Part shown: one piece after another, positions 10,973-22,448 of the stretch | Layout: each line of letters starts with the position of its first letter | How positions within the stretch are numbered: the first letter of the stretch is position 1 | DNA from: Porphyra umbilicalis | Taxonomy: Eukaryota; Rhodophyta; Bangiophyceae; Bangiales; Bangiaceae | Direction: 5' to 3' | Assembly: GCA_002049455.2 (NCBI GenBank) | Contig: KV919037.1 | Span: forward strand, 1-64,000 | DNA: 64,000 bases | The notes under the pieces: generated by a model | Database searches by the model: none | Seen by the model: only the letters and a program-made list of their open reading frames with translations | Told to the model about the DNA's origin: nothing | Made by a program: the position numbers and the translations under genes

Positions 10973-11813
10973 GGCCGCCGCCGCCGCCGATGCCGGGCGG
11001 CGCCAGGCGCACGGACCGGCCGCCCAGCCGAGCATGCGGGCCGCCCGTCGTTGGGGGTTGGTGGCGGGGGGGGGGGGAGGATCCACGCCACCGCCGACGC
11101 CCACCACGCTCAGCAACGAGTTGGCGGAGGCGGCCGGCCGTGCAGGGCGGCCGCGGACCGGGGGGGTGTCGTCGCAGTCGCGACGCGGATGGGGAGACGG
11201 AGCAGGGGGACCCCGGTTGCCGAGAAGGCGCCGCCAATGGTGACGTGGCGGCGGTGGCACGGCTTGGAAGCACGTGGCGAAATTCAAACCTAAAAGGCCA
11301 AAAGGAGGACGACTGCCACAACCGCAGGGGCGCACCGCTTGAAAATGGCGGACACCTCCCCATGCCTTGGGGTCGCTACATATTGTGCTTCTCAGCCATA
11401 CATTCAGCTGGACAAAGTCGTTCGACTAATGGGCAGTTGACCGAGACCCTGTCTTGACTTCGACCGCATCTGCCGAAATCGGGAAGACAGCAATACTCAA
11501 AAGCACGTCTCTGCACCAAATCGATCGCACACCACGGCACGGCCAGCTATCCCCCCCCCATTAAAGAAGTCGCGAAACGCAACGAACAGCCTCGGAGCCT
11601 ACAACCCCATAACGCACCAGAGCCGGCAACCAAATTATCTCGCCATCGCGGCACCTTTCAGGATGAGAGCTCCGCGTCAGCAACCGCCGACGCGCCGCCG
11701 CAACAGAAGCCGGCGCGCAGGCACGACCACCCGCGGGTCATCGTGGGCGCTTCGAACCCCGAAAGTCGCTGCGCGCGGTCGCCGCGCGCAACTCGGGGCG
11801 GTGGGGGAGGGCA
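10973..11813. other. 5' flank of the glycosylase gene, no other supported gene
   Basis: Low-complexity G/C-rich sequence up to about 11250 gives antisense Arg-rich frames. From 11270 the base composition becomes more balanced and no gene is recognisable. Confidence 0.45.
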
Positions 11814-12488
11814 GCGCAGTGGTGACTAACCGGGGGTGGGACACAAACGACTTTTTACCATGTGGAAAGGTCAGACCGACGTGTGGGGCTTCCGCAGGTC
11901 GCCAAAACCCACACACATTGACATGGTTTTGTGGTGGCTCTTGTGGGTTACAGTTCGTGGGTCGACCCACGGCATATCAGTTCATGGAATCTCCCCATGA
12001 ACAGAGAGCCGGACAGTGCAAAACAGCCAATCAACGCTTTGTCTCCAAGCTGATGATGGCCAATGACAGCTCGAAACTTTCTTCTGACGTCACGCCATGA
12101 TCTCCACTGGGCCAACATGGTGGGAGAGCACCCTCGTCTTGACGCCTTACTGTTGGGAGATATCCACACACGCAACAGGCCGCCCACAAAGCAGCGGTCG
12201 CCTCCACATGCCTTTGTGGACGGACGCTACGGCTGTTCCACATGGCTTTGTGGAGCACACTTCCTGTCCACTTGGGCGGCCAGACTCGGCGCAATGCTCT
12301 TCCTCTCGTCGAGACGCTTCTGGAGGTGTAAAGGCATCCAACCTCAGAAGAGAGGAAATATCATCCACAAAGGTTTGTGGAAAAAATCTGCGTGTGTGAC
12401 CCCGCACATGTCGATTCCATGACCGAATGTGGGTACACATGGCCCAAAATGGCATTTGTGTCCCACCCCCGGTTAGTCACCACTGCGC
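11814..12488. mobile_element. non-autonomous TIR element (MITE-like), 675 bp, 34-bp perfect TIRs
   Basis: The 34 bases at 11814-11847 (starting GCGCAGTGGTGACTAACC) are the exact reverse complement of 12455-12488. The interior holds multiple CCACAAAG/CTTTGTGG motifs in both orientations (near 12186, 12222, 12252, 12364, 12375), typical of subterminal transposase-binding sites. No coding capacity is seen. I cannot identify a clean target-site duplication, so the superfamily is open. Confidence 0.85.
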
Positions 12489-12639
12489 AGGGGGGCAGGG
12501 GCCCTGTGACCTCTGCGACAGGACAGTCCTTCTCAGCCACGTAACTCCATTCGCATTTAGCGTCATCGCAACCCTGACACGCCTTCAGATCACTAAGTAC
12601 ACGAATGCAGAGGGGAAATAGTTTGATCTTTTTTCCTTA

Positions 12640-12771
12640 CAGCCGTTCTCTCGCAAAATCCGCACTCCACCTGTTGCAAAACTGGTCCAAATTGGCCGCT
12701 GCCGGGGCATGGAGGCCGATTTTGAACAGTTGTGGGACAGTTGGAGTGCCAGACTCTTGAGAGAACGGCTG
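12640..12771. mobile_element. 132-bp MITE with TA target duplication, mariner/pogo-like
   Basis: CAGCCGTTCTCTC (12640-12652) is inverted exactly at 12759-12771 and is flanked on both sides by TA (12638-12639, 12772-12773), the Tc1/mariner/pogo target. Inverted similarity continues imperfectly inwards for about 50 bp. The internal sequence is noncoding. An intact pogo-type transposase is encoded at 40.3-41.9 kb; whether it recognises these ends is unknown. Confidence 0.8.
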
Positions 12772-12933
12772 TATTTCGTGGCGCTTGCCTTGCCCAACTT
12801 CGGGGAATAGCACGATATGAGGCTGTATCGATGCGCTTCGTGCCTTCTTTGCATCATTTGTTGCATGTACCGGGCATGTATGTGTGTGCACGTGGTGGTG
12901 AGATGACAAATTGGCCGGGGTGTAGCATGATAA

Positions 12934-13546
12934 GAGCACGTCTATCGGTGCGCCATCCCGCCATCGCCAAAAAGCCATCTGTTTGGCATTTTGGGGATGG
13001 CGCGGAAGAGGCATCTCTATCGGCGGCTCGACGAACTCCCCCGAATATCAGGCATAAGTGTTCCGCTGCGAGATAAAGTACCAAGACCTTCGTCGCTGTC
13101 TCTTAGAAGAGTGTGGAAGCCTCGCGTTTCGAGGTGAAGGTTTAAATTCGGTTGGGGGAGAAACCACGTGCCTGGTGGTGACGGCGACAGACCCAGAGAG
13201 CATGACCACGAAAGAAAGGACTGGTGCAACTGTGGACGACGTTGGCTGGTGGAAGGCGCGACACGACTGACTCCATGCTATCTCGTTTCCAAACCGACTG
13301 CAATGACAAGAGGCTGGAAGATGCAACTCCATCGCGAGAGAATTCCACCGAATCTTCGATGTGTTGGCAGTGTTTGATTGGCTCTCCTTGTTTGGCGCAT
13401 CGCCATCGCCATCCCCAAAAGTCATTTTTTTGGGGATGGGGATGGCGATATGGGGATGGCGGATGGCATTTTGAGGATCCGGTAGAGATGCCTCATCGCC
13501 AAAATGCCATCTGAGATGGCTTTTTGGCGCACCGATAGACGTGCTC
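12934..13546. mobile_element. 613-bp MITE with TAA target duplication, PIF/Harbinger-like
   Basis: The 22 bases GAGCACGTCTATCGGTGCGC plus CA (12934-12955) are repeated exactly in inverse at 13525-13546. TAA precedes (12931-12933) and follows (13547-13549) the element, matching the 3-bp TWA duplication of PIF/Harbinger elements. Further inwards, imperfect inverted similarity rich in GCCATC/GATGGC extends about 90 bp. There is no credible protein. A decayed Harbinger transposase is present at 35.3 kb. Confidence 0.85.
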
Positions 13547-13817
13547 TAAAGAATCACGAGAACTGACGAGGAGGCCACGAGTTTTGTGCTGTGAGTACGA
13601 CCTGGAAAAGTTGTGACACTATCTTTTGCCGTTCGAGCCGATCGGATAAGGTCCGTCGAATCAGCCCATCTGTCTCCCTTGCTGGGCACCCTTTGTGGCG
13701 ATCATATTCCGCTTACATGGCATCCGATTTGCGTACGTGGCCGACGATCGCAGACCGGAATCGGCCTTGACCAAACTGTAGAGGCTTGTCGATCTATTGC
13801 CGTTGCTAGGCACCAGT

Positions 13818-14100
13818 GCCCAAGAAAGGATGTCACTGGAATGGAGAAAGACTGCACAGTCTGCCCAAGAAAGGACGTCACAGGAATGGAGAAAGACCGC
13901 ACAGTCTGCCCAAGAAAGGACGTCACAGGAATGGAGAAAGACCGCACAGTCTGCCCAAGAAAGGACGTCACAGGAATGGAAAAAGACTGCGCAGACTGCC
14001 CGAGAAAGGACGTCACAGAAATGGAGAAAGACTGTAGAGTCTTTACAGTCTTTCTCTATTGTCATTCCCGTGACATCTTTTGTTGGGCAGACTGCACTGT
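13818..14100. repeat. five 45-bp tandem repeats followed by one inverted copy
   Basis: Units start at 13818, 13863, 13908, 13953 and 13998, each exactly 45 bp and nearly identical (GCCCAAGAAAGGACGTCAC...). From about 14044 to 14100 an imperfect inverted copy follows (ACAGTCTTTCTC... GTGACATCTTTTGTTGGGC), so the last direct unit and the inverted copy can form a long hairpin. The 45-bp period keeps frame, which explains open frames across it, but the reading looks incidental. Confidence 0.92.
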
Positions 14101-14389
14101 AAATCTATCGACGACCTTTTTGATGAGCCTCATCCAAATTCGGCCATTGAGGGGTGTCCAGTTTAACGTGACGACCCCCCCTGATGCACACCTCACCCCC
14201 TTCATTCTCCCCTCCACCCCCATCCACGACACCGCCGACATACCGCTGAGAAGGGTGCGTCAACACCCCCCACGGGGCGACCGTCCAAGTCATCACACCC
14301 GACCGAGTCCGAGTGTCGGCCCCTGTTAGCATGCCGCCCGTCCCATGGAAGAGGCTGCCTTATCTTCTGGAGCGCCGGCACCGGTCAGC

Positions 14390-15767
14390 ATCGTCTGTCC
14401 CTGGCCGTTTTGTATCGAACCCCCATTCTCGACGCCTATCGAAAGGCGTCGATGACCGTATCGAAACCGGTCTTCCTCATACATTGATTGATACGAGACC
14501 GGGCTATCGAGCCGTCGATGAGGCGTCGTATGTCGATGGCTGCTTACAAACATGCCTGAACCGGGCGTGGGATAAAGCAGAGAGACACGCATAAATATCT
14601 GGTCGAGAACGAAGGATTTTTGGCCTGCTACGACCGCTACGACTGCGGCCATAGAAAGACCAAAGCTTCTCTCTGGCACACGCCAACACACTAAAGCAGA
14701 CCTTAACACTCGACGGGGTGCTGCCATAAGCCAGATGCACAGGCCTGCACCACCCGATTCACACGCCACCCTCCCTAGTTCCACCCCACGTCTCCGAGTG
14801 GCCGCAACGGCGCCAAAGCTCCGTCCACTCCCCCGAAACCCTCCACTCGCGCGCATACAGATGGCAGACTTCCCTTCGCAACACACCCGCCCACTCGGCT
14901 GGCTGCCACCACGCGGTCATTGGTGAAACCCAAACCGCGCTTGCCGAGCATCGACCCTGCGAAGGACCCTACCAAGAAGAGAAAGAAAGGCATCCAAGTA
15001 CATACAGTCGAAAGAGCGAAAAGCAGTACGCATTGAGAGGAGTAGTACACAAGTGAACGGGGATGAGTGGAAGAGGGAGGGGGGGTGGGGAGTGCAAGAA
15101 AAGCAACGACCACCGCAACAAAAGCACGTACACTGCACCGTACGAGTGGGCGAAAAGAACTCCAAATGCACAGCGAGAAAGACAGCAAACAAACAGCACC
15201 TGCACAACCGCACGACCGCACGACCAGCCCAAAGCAGCTGTGGACGCCTGGACCAAAGACGAAGGAGGTGCAGACAACAAGGAAAAACGGCAGCGCAACT
15301 CACCTTCAAGAGCGAACAGAAGTAGGGCCTGTATATATGATGCATGGCGCAGGTGCTGTGAGGGGGGAGGGAGTCGCCAAGTACCACACGTACGGTGAAC
15401 ACAGCGACGCCAGTCTGCCGGGAAGAGGCGTCGGGCCGAAGACGGCTCGGTGCGGTGCGCAGGCCAAGTGCCAGAGCCGCACCGAGCAGCCGAGCAGGAG
15501 GTGGGCTACTATTTCAAAAGGTAGCGACTGACAAGCATCCATGGATCTAACCAATCAGAATGCTATTTGCTGCCTTCTTGGAACAGCTGAAGACGATCGG
15601 ACGTCGAGAGCAGTGTGCGCTAGGGTATCGAGGATTCATGGAACCTGGGATTTCGATAGCGACTTCGATGCTAATCGACGGACGGTATCGAAGCCATGTT
15701 TCGACGCTCGATGGCCGTCGACGGGGTTCGATAGGGGCTCGACGCAATTCGGCCGGGGACAGACGAT
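14390..15767. mobile_element. candidate 1.38-kb non-autonomous TIR element with TATCGA subterminal motifs
   Basis: ATCGTCTGTCCCTGGCCG (14390-14407) matches the reverse complement of 15750-15767 with one mismatch. Just inside both ends lie many TATCGA/TCGATA motifs (14411-14515 and 15626-15742), absent from the centre. The interior is A/C-rich and noncoding. No clear target duplication is visible, so the exact ends are provisional. Confidence 0.6.
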
Positions 15768-18690
15768 TGGCCAGCTCGGACTCTTTACGGTCACCCCGGC
15801 AACTCCACACGTGCCGTGGCGAAAGAGCGTACGAGGTCCCCTCGTTGCAGTGGAGACCGTGCGGCAGTGTGCACGACCGCCTTCCGTCCGCCGACCAACG
15901 GGAACCCGCAGTCCGGAAGCGTCACAGTCAGCACCACAAAAGCAAAGCCAGGAAAGAAGAAAAGCACAAGGGCCGACGGGTACGCTGCAACGCAACAAAA
16001 GAGAACAGGGCTGCACAACGTTGTGCAGCAGTCGAACACCTCAGCGGGAGCCCAAGCGGAGGTCGGCAGTGCCGAGCAACCCCACCACCAAGCCTGCAAC
16101 GCCAAGAGGCGGCAGCGCCAGTCACCCACCTGGTGGACCAACGTCGGTACCGGGCAGAGCCACGACAGCAACTTGGACGGGTGAGGCTTCGTCGACGCGC
16201 CCACCGGGCCGGCGACCACTCGACCAGTACAACAACGCGTGGGCGACAGCGACCGAGGGGGGGAGGAGGTGGCGACAAGCGCAGTGGCGGCCGACGATGA
16301 CACCGACGTCTCACGTGGGCTCTCGCGCGCGCACAGCGCCGCAGCGGGTGGCAGTCGCCTGAAGTCCGCAGCGGACCTATGGCGCCCCGGCCGGGGGCAC
16401 AAGACGTCGCGTGGGGCCGTGTCACGTCTAGCGGGGGGGCCCACGCCGGATATTCCCCGCTCAGATGGTACGGTGACGTGTGCGAAGCTGCCGGGGTGTG
16501 CGTCACAGGCCAGCCGGCGGTGTAAAAGAAACCGTAGTGGCGGCAGTGGTCGGACACCCGCTGCGGTGCACCGCCGCCGCCTCCACCCGAGCCGTTGCTG
16601 CTGCTGCTACACGACGGCTGTCGGTGTCACTCCACCACTGACAGGATGTTGAAGCGATGGCAAAAACGACGGCCAGCCCGCTGAAGCGTCACCACTGTCC
16701 TGGTCACCACCGAAGCGGCGGCCGTGTCATGCCTGTCGCGCACGGACGGGGACAGCGGGGACGCACTCGGCAGAATACGGCGCCAACCGTATGCCAGGTC
16801 AGCGTCGTTGCCGCCGCAAGGCGCGCTGCCTGGGCACCACCCCGACCGCGGAGGCGCATAAGAAGAGCCATACCGGCGCCTTTGGGGGAGCGCCAAAGAC
16901 GACCACGACCACTTTGCCGCCCACGACCACGCCGCCGTCGTCCACCGCTGTGACGACCACCACCGCTACATCCCTGGCCCGCAAGCAGCCTCGCCCGCGT
17001 TGTCTGCCACCCCCAAGACCCTCATCGCACACCCGCCGCCGACGTCGTAGACAACACCCCGCCGACGCCGAGGAAGCCGACGCCAACGACATGGCGAATG
17101 TACCGCCGCCCCCCCCCCGCCCCCCCCCCCGCCCCCCCCCGCGGCGGGGAACCCCCCGCCCAAGGTTGCTCCGAAGACTTCTGACGCCGCTCCGGCGGCT
17201 TAGTAGAAGTAAATCGATAGATCTCGGTTTCAGAAACCGGGATTTCAGCCGAGTCATCGTCTGAATTGGTCACAATTCATCCGGGTCATCGGCTGTACTG
17301 GTCACAATGGCAAAAATCGCCTGTGCGTCCCCTCACCTGTATGTCGACTTTCAAATACTGAGCTCATCTTTGGGAAAATATGACGAGTGCCGCGTATGTG
17401 TGCTCAAGAACTTGTACTTTATGAGCATAGAGCAATACATTACATTCCAGGGGCGCTAAAGCATTGAAAGATTGCCCTGCTTTCCGGTGTTCCTTTCTCT
17501 TGCCCGACCTTTGTCTCATGAAAAGAGCTTTTCTTTGTTTGAAACAGTCAGCTTCCAATCGGCACATCGGACGAGAGCCCACTCAGAGGGCACTGTGACA
17601 CCTAGAAAGCCTCATTTTTGTGTGGAAGTTGAAGCATCGCACGGTATGGTCTACAACTAGTTGGCCTTTTCAAAGCTGTTCGCACACTTTGGTGGGTCAT
17701 GCAACGACACCAGGTCAACTGACGCACGAGATCCCAGCTGTTTCTCCAGGTTGATAAACGGAACTCGCCTGTAAAGGAAACCCAGATGATAGCGCTGTCA
17801 CGGAGTAGGTCGATGCGAGGAGCCAGGACTGCTGTTCCGTTTTCCTGCTCGATCTGCACTCTTGCACATACGGGCAACAACGTTCCTGTCCTACCCTCCC
17901 TCCCTCTTGGATGACCCGCCGCCTCGGAATGATTTTGAGGCCACTCCCCTCATCATACCGCATACATCTGTGTAGCGGTTCTAGGCACCACCACGTTGGT
18001 TCGTCGTCTTTCCGAAGTGACCTCTTGATCAGCTCGGTCCGTCGAAGGAACTGCCCCGGAAATCGATCCACAGCCCAGCCTTCCCCCAACGGGAGGAGAG
18101 GATCACGGCAAAGCCCAGGGGGGAATCGTAGTCCAAAGCACAGTTGGATTTATCAAACGGCGACGGGGACGGCATCCCCGCTGTCAATAAACCCCTCCCC
18201 AACCCGAACGCCGGTGGCCAAAGTAGCCACTCCGAATGCGCCAAACAGATGAATCCCTCCAAAGCGAAAAGTTCAAACAAGTAGTAGGGGGGTTGGGAAA
18301 ACCACTGGGGAAAAACCTCGCCCCCGACCGAATCCGATCTCCCCGAGATCTGGACAGATCATTCCCTTGCTGGCCCGGATCGGGATATTTTGGGACGGCC
18401 CCCGGGCGTGTGCTGTCCACAGCTGAGGGGCCACGCCCCTCCAACTGTAAGACCTCCGACCGCCACAGACATACTTCACCGACGACGGCGTCCACCGCCG
18501 CCGGCTGCTCCCACCGCCAGCCACCACCACCAGCCGCCCCACCCACACCAGACGGCCGCCAACCGTCCACCACAGCACCCGCCACCCGCGACCCGCTACC
18601 GACGGCCCGCCCTCCTGCCGGCCGCACACGCGCAGGGGTCGTCGCCGCCACCAACCGACGGCGGGGGCGGCGCCAGTGGCAGGGGGGGAA
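15768..18690. other. long gene-poor interval
   Basis: Both strands carry only low-confidence frames. One on the plus strand (about 16791-17264) is Thr/Pro/Arg-rich and ends in AT-richer DNA; I do not call it. Around 17200-17310 there are short repeats of GGTCACAATTCATCC-like sequence. Nothing else is recognisable. Confidence 0.4.
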
Positions 18691-19350
18691 GGTAAGCGGC
18701 GGGGGAGGCCGCCAAGGGCGGGAGCGGCGGCCGGTAGCGGGAAAAGAGGCCGGCACCGGCGGCAGCAGGCGGCAGCGGGGGCGGCGGCCAGCGGCGGGGG
18801 CGGCGGCCAGCGGCTGGGGCAGCGGCAAGCGACAGGGGCGGCGGCAGGCGAAAGGGGCGGCGGCGGTGGCGGGGGCGCCGGCCCGCGGCGGGGGTGGCGG
18901 CCACCGGCGGGAACGGCGGTGGGGGCGCCGGCGGCGGCGGGGGTGGCGGCGGCGTCGGCGGCAGCGGCGGGGGCGGCGGCGCCAGCAGGGGGGGCGGCGG
19001 CAGGTGGCAGGGCCGGCGGCTGCACCAGCAGGGGGGGCGGCGGCAGGCGGCGGCAGCGGCGGCGGCGGCGACGCCAGTAGAGGGGGCGGCGGCGGGGGCG
19101 GCAGCCGGCGGCGGGGGCGGCGGCCAGCGGCGGGGGCGGTGGCCAGCGTCGGGGACGGCGGCCAGCGGCGGGGGCGGCGGCGGGGGCGGCGGGGGCGGCG
19201 GGGGCGGCTGCGTGGGCGGCGGCGGCGCAAGCAGGGGTGGCGGCGCGATCAGGGGGGACCGGCGCCAGCAGGGGGGGCGGTGGCAGGCGGCGGGGGTGGC
19301 GCCCGTAGGGAGGGGAAGCGGCCAGCGGCGAAGGCTGGCGGGGGCGCTGG
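18690..19350. repeat. G-rich low-complexity tract
   Basis: About 650 bp of degenerate GGCGGCGGGGGC / GGCGGCCAGCGGC units, purine-rich on the plus strand. It is compatible with G-quadruplex formation on the plus strand. Apparent Ala/Pro/Arg-rich frames on the minus strand follow from composition. Confidence 0.8.
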
Positions 19351-19405
19351 TGCTGGGCAGCTGGACTGGGGGATGGGCACTCCCAACGCGAGGGGTAGGA
19401 CTGAA

Positions 19406-20717
19406 AACGCGTTCGCGAAAATACCCTGGACTTGTTTATAACGTGCGAAGCAGCCGCAGACGACCAGCCCACGGGAACAACCCCCCTCGTGCCGCCGCGC
19501 ATCCTCGGCAAACAAGCCACCTCCAACAAGCACCGCCGCCGCCGCCGCTCACGCCGCCGACATCACCGCCGCGCCTCCCTCCCCCAGAGACAAGCAGACG
19601 AAAGACCCCGCACCTCCAGATGTTCACACCGCCGCTGACCTGCCGTCACATCTGTCCCGGTTGCCACGGCCGGGGCAGTTGGGCGCCGCCGCCGCTGCCG
19701 CAGGCAGGCCACCGTCGAACTCCGCGCCGCCGCCCCCCGCCGGCGCGTCTGCGGCGGTGCGCACGCCCGCTAGCGTCGGCAGCAGCGACGGTGGGGCCAT
19801 GGACCACAGCCCGCCGCCACCGCCGCCACTGTCGCAGCCACCATCCGACGCACTCGTGGCGATGGCGGGCGCGACAGCGGCGGCAGCCGCGGCAGGGGAG
19901 GCGGCGGTGGCGCTGCCGGCGCGCTTTCCGGCTCCTAACGGCAGCGGAGCTCGTCCACCGTCAGAGAGTGGCGGGGGCGAGGAGTGGGGGGGCACCGCAA
20001 CGGGTGGGGCCGCCGTCAACGCTGCCGCCGCGTCGGCGCGGGGGCGGCGGCGCCTCACACCATGCCATATGGCGCGCGACGGGTGGTGCGGCCGCCGGCG
20101 GGGACACGCACACGCACGCGCGCGCGGGGGGGTGGGTGGGGCTGGTCGCCTGGTCGGCGCGGCGGCCGACCGCGCGCCGGCTGTGTTGGTCGCGGGCGGT
20201 CGCGCACCGACGCGCGAGCGGGGGGTGTGTCGGGCGTGTACGGCCGCCGCGGTGGTGACCCCGACGACATCGGTGGTGCGGCCGTCGGCAGCTCCCGCCG
20301 GCCGTCCGGGAGCCCTCTCCTCCAGGACGATGGGTCGCAAGCGTCTTCTTGAAATTTCGAACAGAATGTGCCTTAGTTGTCCCGTGGAGCGCCATTGCCG
20401 GACTTCACCACAAAATACAGTCCACGCGTCTGACCAGATCGACGTTTCCGGGGGTCTGAACGCGCCACCCTCATTCTGAGGCAACTGACGCGGTCATCCT
20501 ATAAAAAGTGACGTACGGCGCCCGTATGACCGCGGCTGACATGCTACAAACAAGAAAAGCTACAGAAGGTACTGGACGTATGTTGTGCACCGAACCAAGC
20601 CCAAAAGACCCGCAGCAGTGATCGATACACTGCGTACCGCTGGAAAAGGTGTGCACACGGGGCCAACCGCAAGTACTCCCGCGCGTGCACTGGAGAAAAA
20701 AAAAGTTATGTGTCTGA
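19406..20717 (-). repeat. 1.3-kb dispersed repeat, copy A (inverse of 57713-59083)
   Basis: Read on the minus strand, this segment matches 57713-59083 along its full length at roughly 85-90 percent by eye, from the TCAGACACATAAC end to the AACGCGTTTTC end. It contains an A run (20695-20704) near one end. Encoded frames are Ala/Arg/Pro-rich without known domains, so it is probably a transposable-element family of unknown class rather than a gene. Confidence 0.75.
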
Positions 20718-20962
20718 CCCCATGCGCATGTTGATAAGTACCCTAGACTAAATTCCAGGAAAATAGGGCCGCTGGCGATAAGGACACTGGCCAGACCCGA
20801 CCAGCAAGGAAATGGAGTGGTGACAATTTCACAGCCAGAGAGGCTCTTGGGAGTGGGGATCTTGTCTGGGCCGAAGGTCCCGTTAGAAGGTTAGAGTGGG
20901 TGAGAGAAAAAGGAGAAAAACGTCAATTTGAGCCAGCTGAGGTGCTCTCACCTCCCCCGCCT

Positions 20963-21427
20963 TCACACTGTCGAAGCGTGGTTCGAGAAATCGAGTGTCA
21001 TTGTACCCTCACCACCTGCCCGTCGCCGACCCCTCGCGTGCCCGCCGCCAGTCCGCGGCCGTTTGCGCGCCGCCAATCCGCCGCCTTGCCACCGCCAGAC
21101 CGTCCCCGCTCGCACGCCGCGGACTGTGAGAGTACGGCGAGAATCGAGAAAATCGCAGTTTAAGCACAGTGCGCCTAGCACCGGCTCGACGGCAGGCGTC
21201 AAGACGGCAGTCGGCGGCGCCACCACGGCGGGCGCGTCGCCGGCGGGGAGGCGCTCCACGGCGAGGCGCGGGGGGAGGAGCGACGGCACGGCCGCTGAAG
21301 CGGTGCTGGTGGTGAGTTCTGCGGCGGCAATGGCGGCAACGAGGTCGGCCATCTCGGATTCCAGGCCGGTGGGGGGGGGCGCCCCGTCGGCGTTCCCCGC
21401 CGCCGCCGCTGCTGCGGCCGACTTCAT
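20963..21427 (-). CDS. weak hypothetical Ala-rich protein
   Basis: From ATG 21425-21427 the frame gives 154 residues. A helical Ala/Leu/Glu segment (ESEMADLVAAIAAAELTTST) lies in the first half, followed by a Gly/Arg-rich tail. The composition of the first half is plausible for a protein; the second is not. No family is recognised. Confidence 0.25.
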   Translation of the reverse strand: MKSAAAAAAAGNADGAPPPTGLESEMADLVAAIAAAELTTSTASAAVPSLLPPRLAVERLPAGDAPAVVAPPTAVLTPAVEPVLGALCLNCDFLDSRRTLTVRGVRAGTVWRWQGGGLAARKRPRTGGGHARGRRRAGGEGTMTLDFSNHASTV

Positions 21428-21899
21428 GCGGAACGGCCCTCTTGTGCTCTCGCACACGGCGTGTGCGCAGCACCAACGCACCCCACCCTACGCATCAACG
21501 TGCGTGGCACACACCCGCACACAGCAATGCGCGCAGACAAATCGACCCGAAAAAATCCGCCCGCGGGCGGACGCACAGGCGTCAAAACGACACACTGCGG
21601 GTATCAGCCTCGCCGTGTGGGCAATCAAAACAACGCAAACGGTCACACGACGGTCACCAGTCGTGCCGCATGTCCAATCAAGATGCTGCAACCAGCCACG
21701 GCTCCAGCGCCTGGACAGCCAATCGGGGAGCGATCGTACAGCTCCAGGATGTAAGCATGATGCAAGGCTGTCGTAGTCCGACTGGTTTAAGCACGGCTCG
21801 ACGAGCCCGCCTCCCGCGCCCATTAGGCGGGACGCGAGGATGTCATCCACCGTAAAGTCGTCGGACTATTCACACGGACTCCCCACCTTGTCGCCGCCA

Positions 21900-22260
21900 G
21901 CCTGGCGCCACATGCACACCGCCGATCCACCGCCTTGCCGCCGCCAGCCCGTTTCTGTCTGCCCGCCGCGAACGCCCCGCCTTGCCGCCGGCAGCCTGGC
22001 ACCACTTGCACACCGCCGATCCGCTGCCTTGCCGCCGCCAGCCCGTTCCCTCTTGCCTGCCGCGGACGCCCCGCATTGCCGCCGTTAGCCCGGCGCCAAG
22101 CAATCGCCTGCCCGCCACCAGGCCACCGCCTTGCCGCCGCCTGGACACCTCCTGCGCGCCGTCAGCCCGCTGCAACCAGCCCACCTCCTGCCAACCACCC
22201 GCCCACCATTACGTTGCCCGCCGCCCACCAACAGCCAGCCCGTCGCCATGCCACCCAACA
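21900..22260. repeat. degenerate direct repeats, period near 97 bp
   Basis: The phrase GCACACCGCCGATCC followed by CTTGCCGCCGCCAGCCCG recurs at about 21913 and 22009, with a more degenerate third stretch to about 22150. The region is pyrimidine-rich and noncoding. Confidence 0.6.
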
Positions 22261-22280
22261 CCAGCAGAGAAAGTGATGTA

Positions 22281-22448
22281 TGACCCCCAGAGCTTTTGCG
22301 TCTACGGGCGGAACGCTGATGGCTTCTAGCAGTGCAGGGACGCCCGACACAGATTGATGTGTGACCCCCAGAGCTTTTGCATCTACGTGCTGAACGCTGG
22401 TGGCTTTTGCCAGTGCAGGGACGCCCGACACAGGTTGATATGTGACAA
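22281..22448. repeat. two 81-bp tandem repeats plus partial third
   Basis: TGACCCCCAGAGCTTTTGC begins copies at 22281 and 22362, and a third start (TGAC) at 22443 keeps the same 81-bp spacing. The copies differ at several positions. No gene overlaps. Confidence 0.88.

Noticed and set aside
9508-11457. 649-residue plus-strand frame opposite the glycosylase
   Set aside because: Arg/Pro/Ala-rich antisense shadow; the minus strand holds the conserved MUG/TDG motifs.
13818-14042. CRISPR-like regular repeat
   Set aside because: Units are contiguous 45-bp tandem repeats with no unique spacers, in a eukaryotic genome.
16791-17264. Thr/Pro/Arg-rich 157-residue frame
   Set aside because: Composition is explained by CCACCG/ACG repeats; no start context, homology or neighbours to support it.
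18184-19529. Long Pro/Arg/Ala frames on both strands
   Set aside because: Arise from the GGC-rich low-complexity tract.
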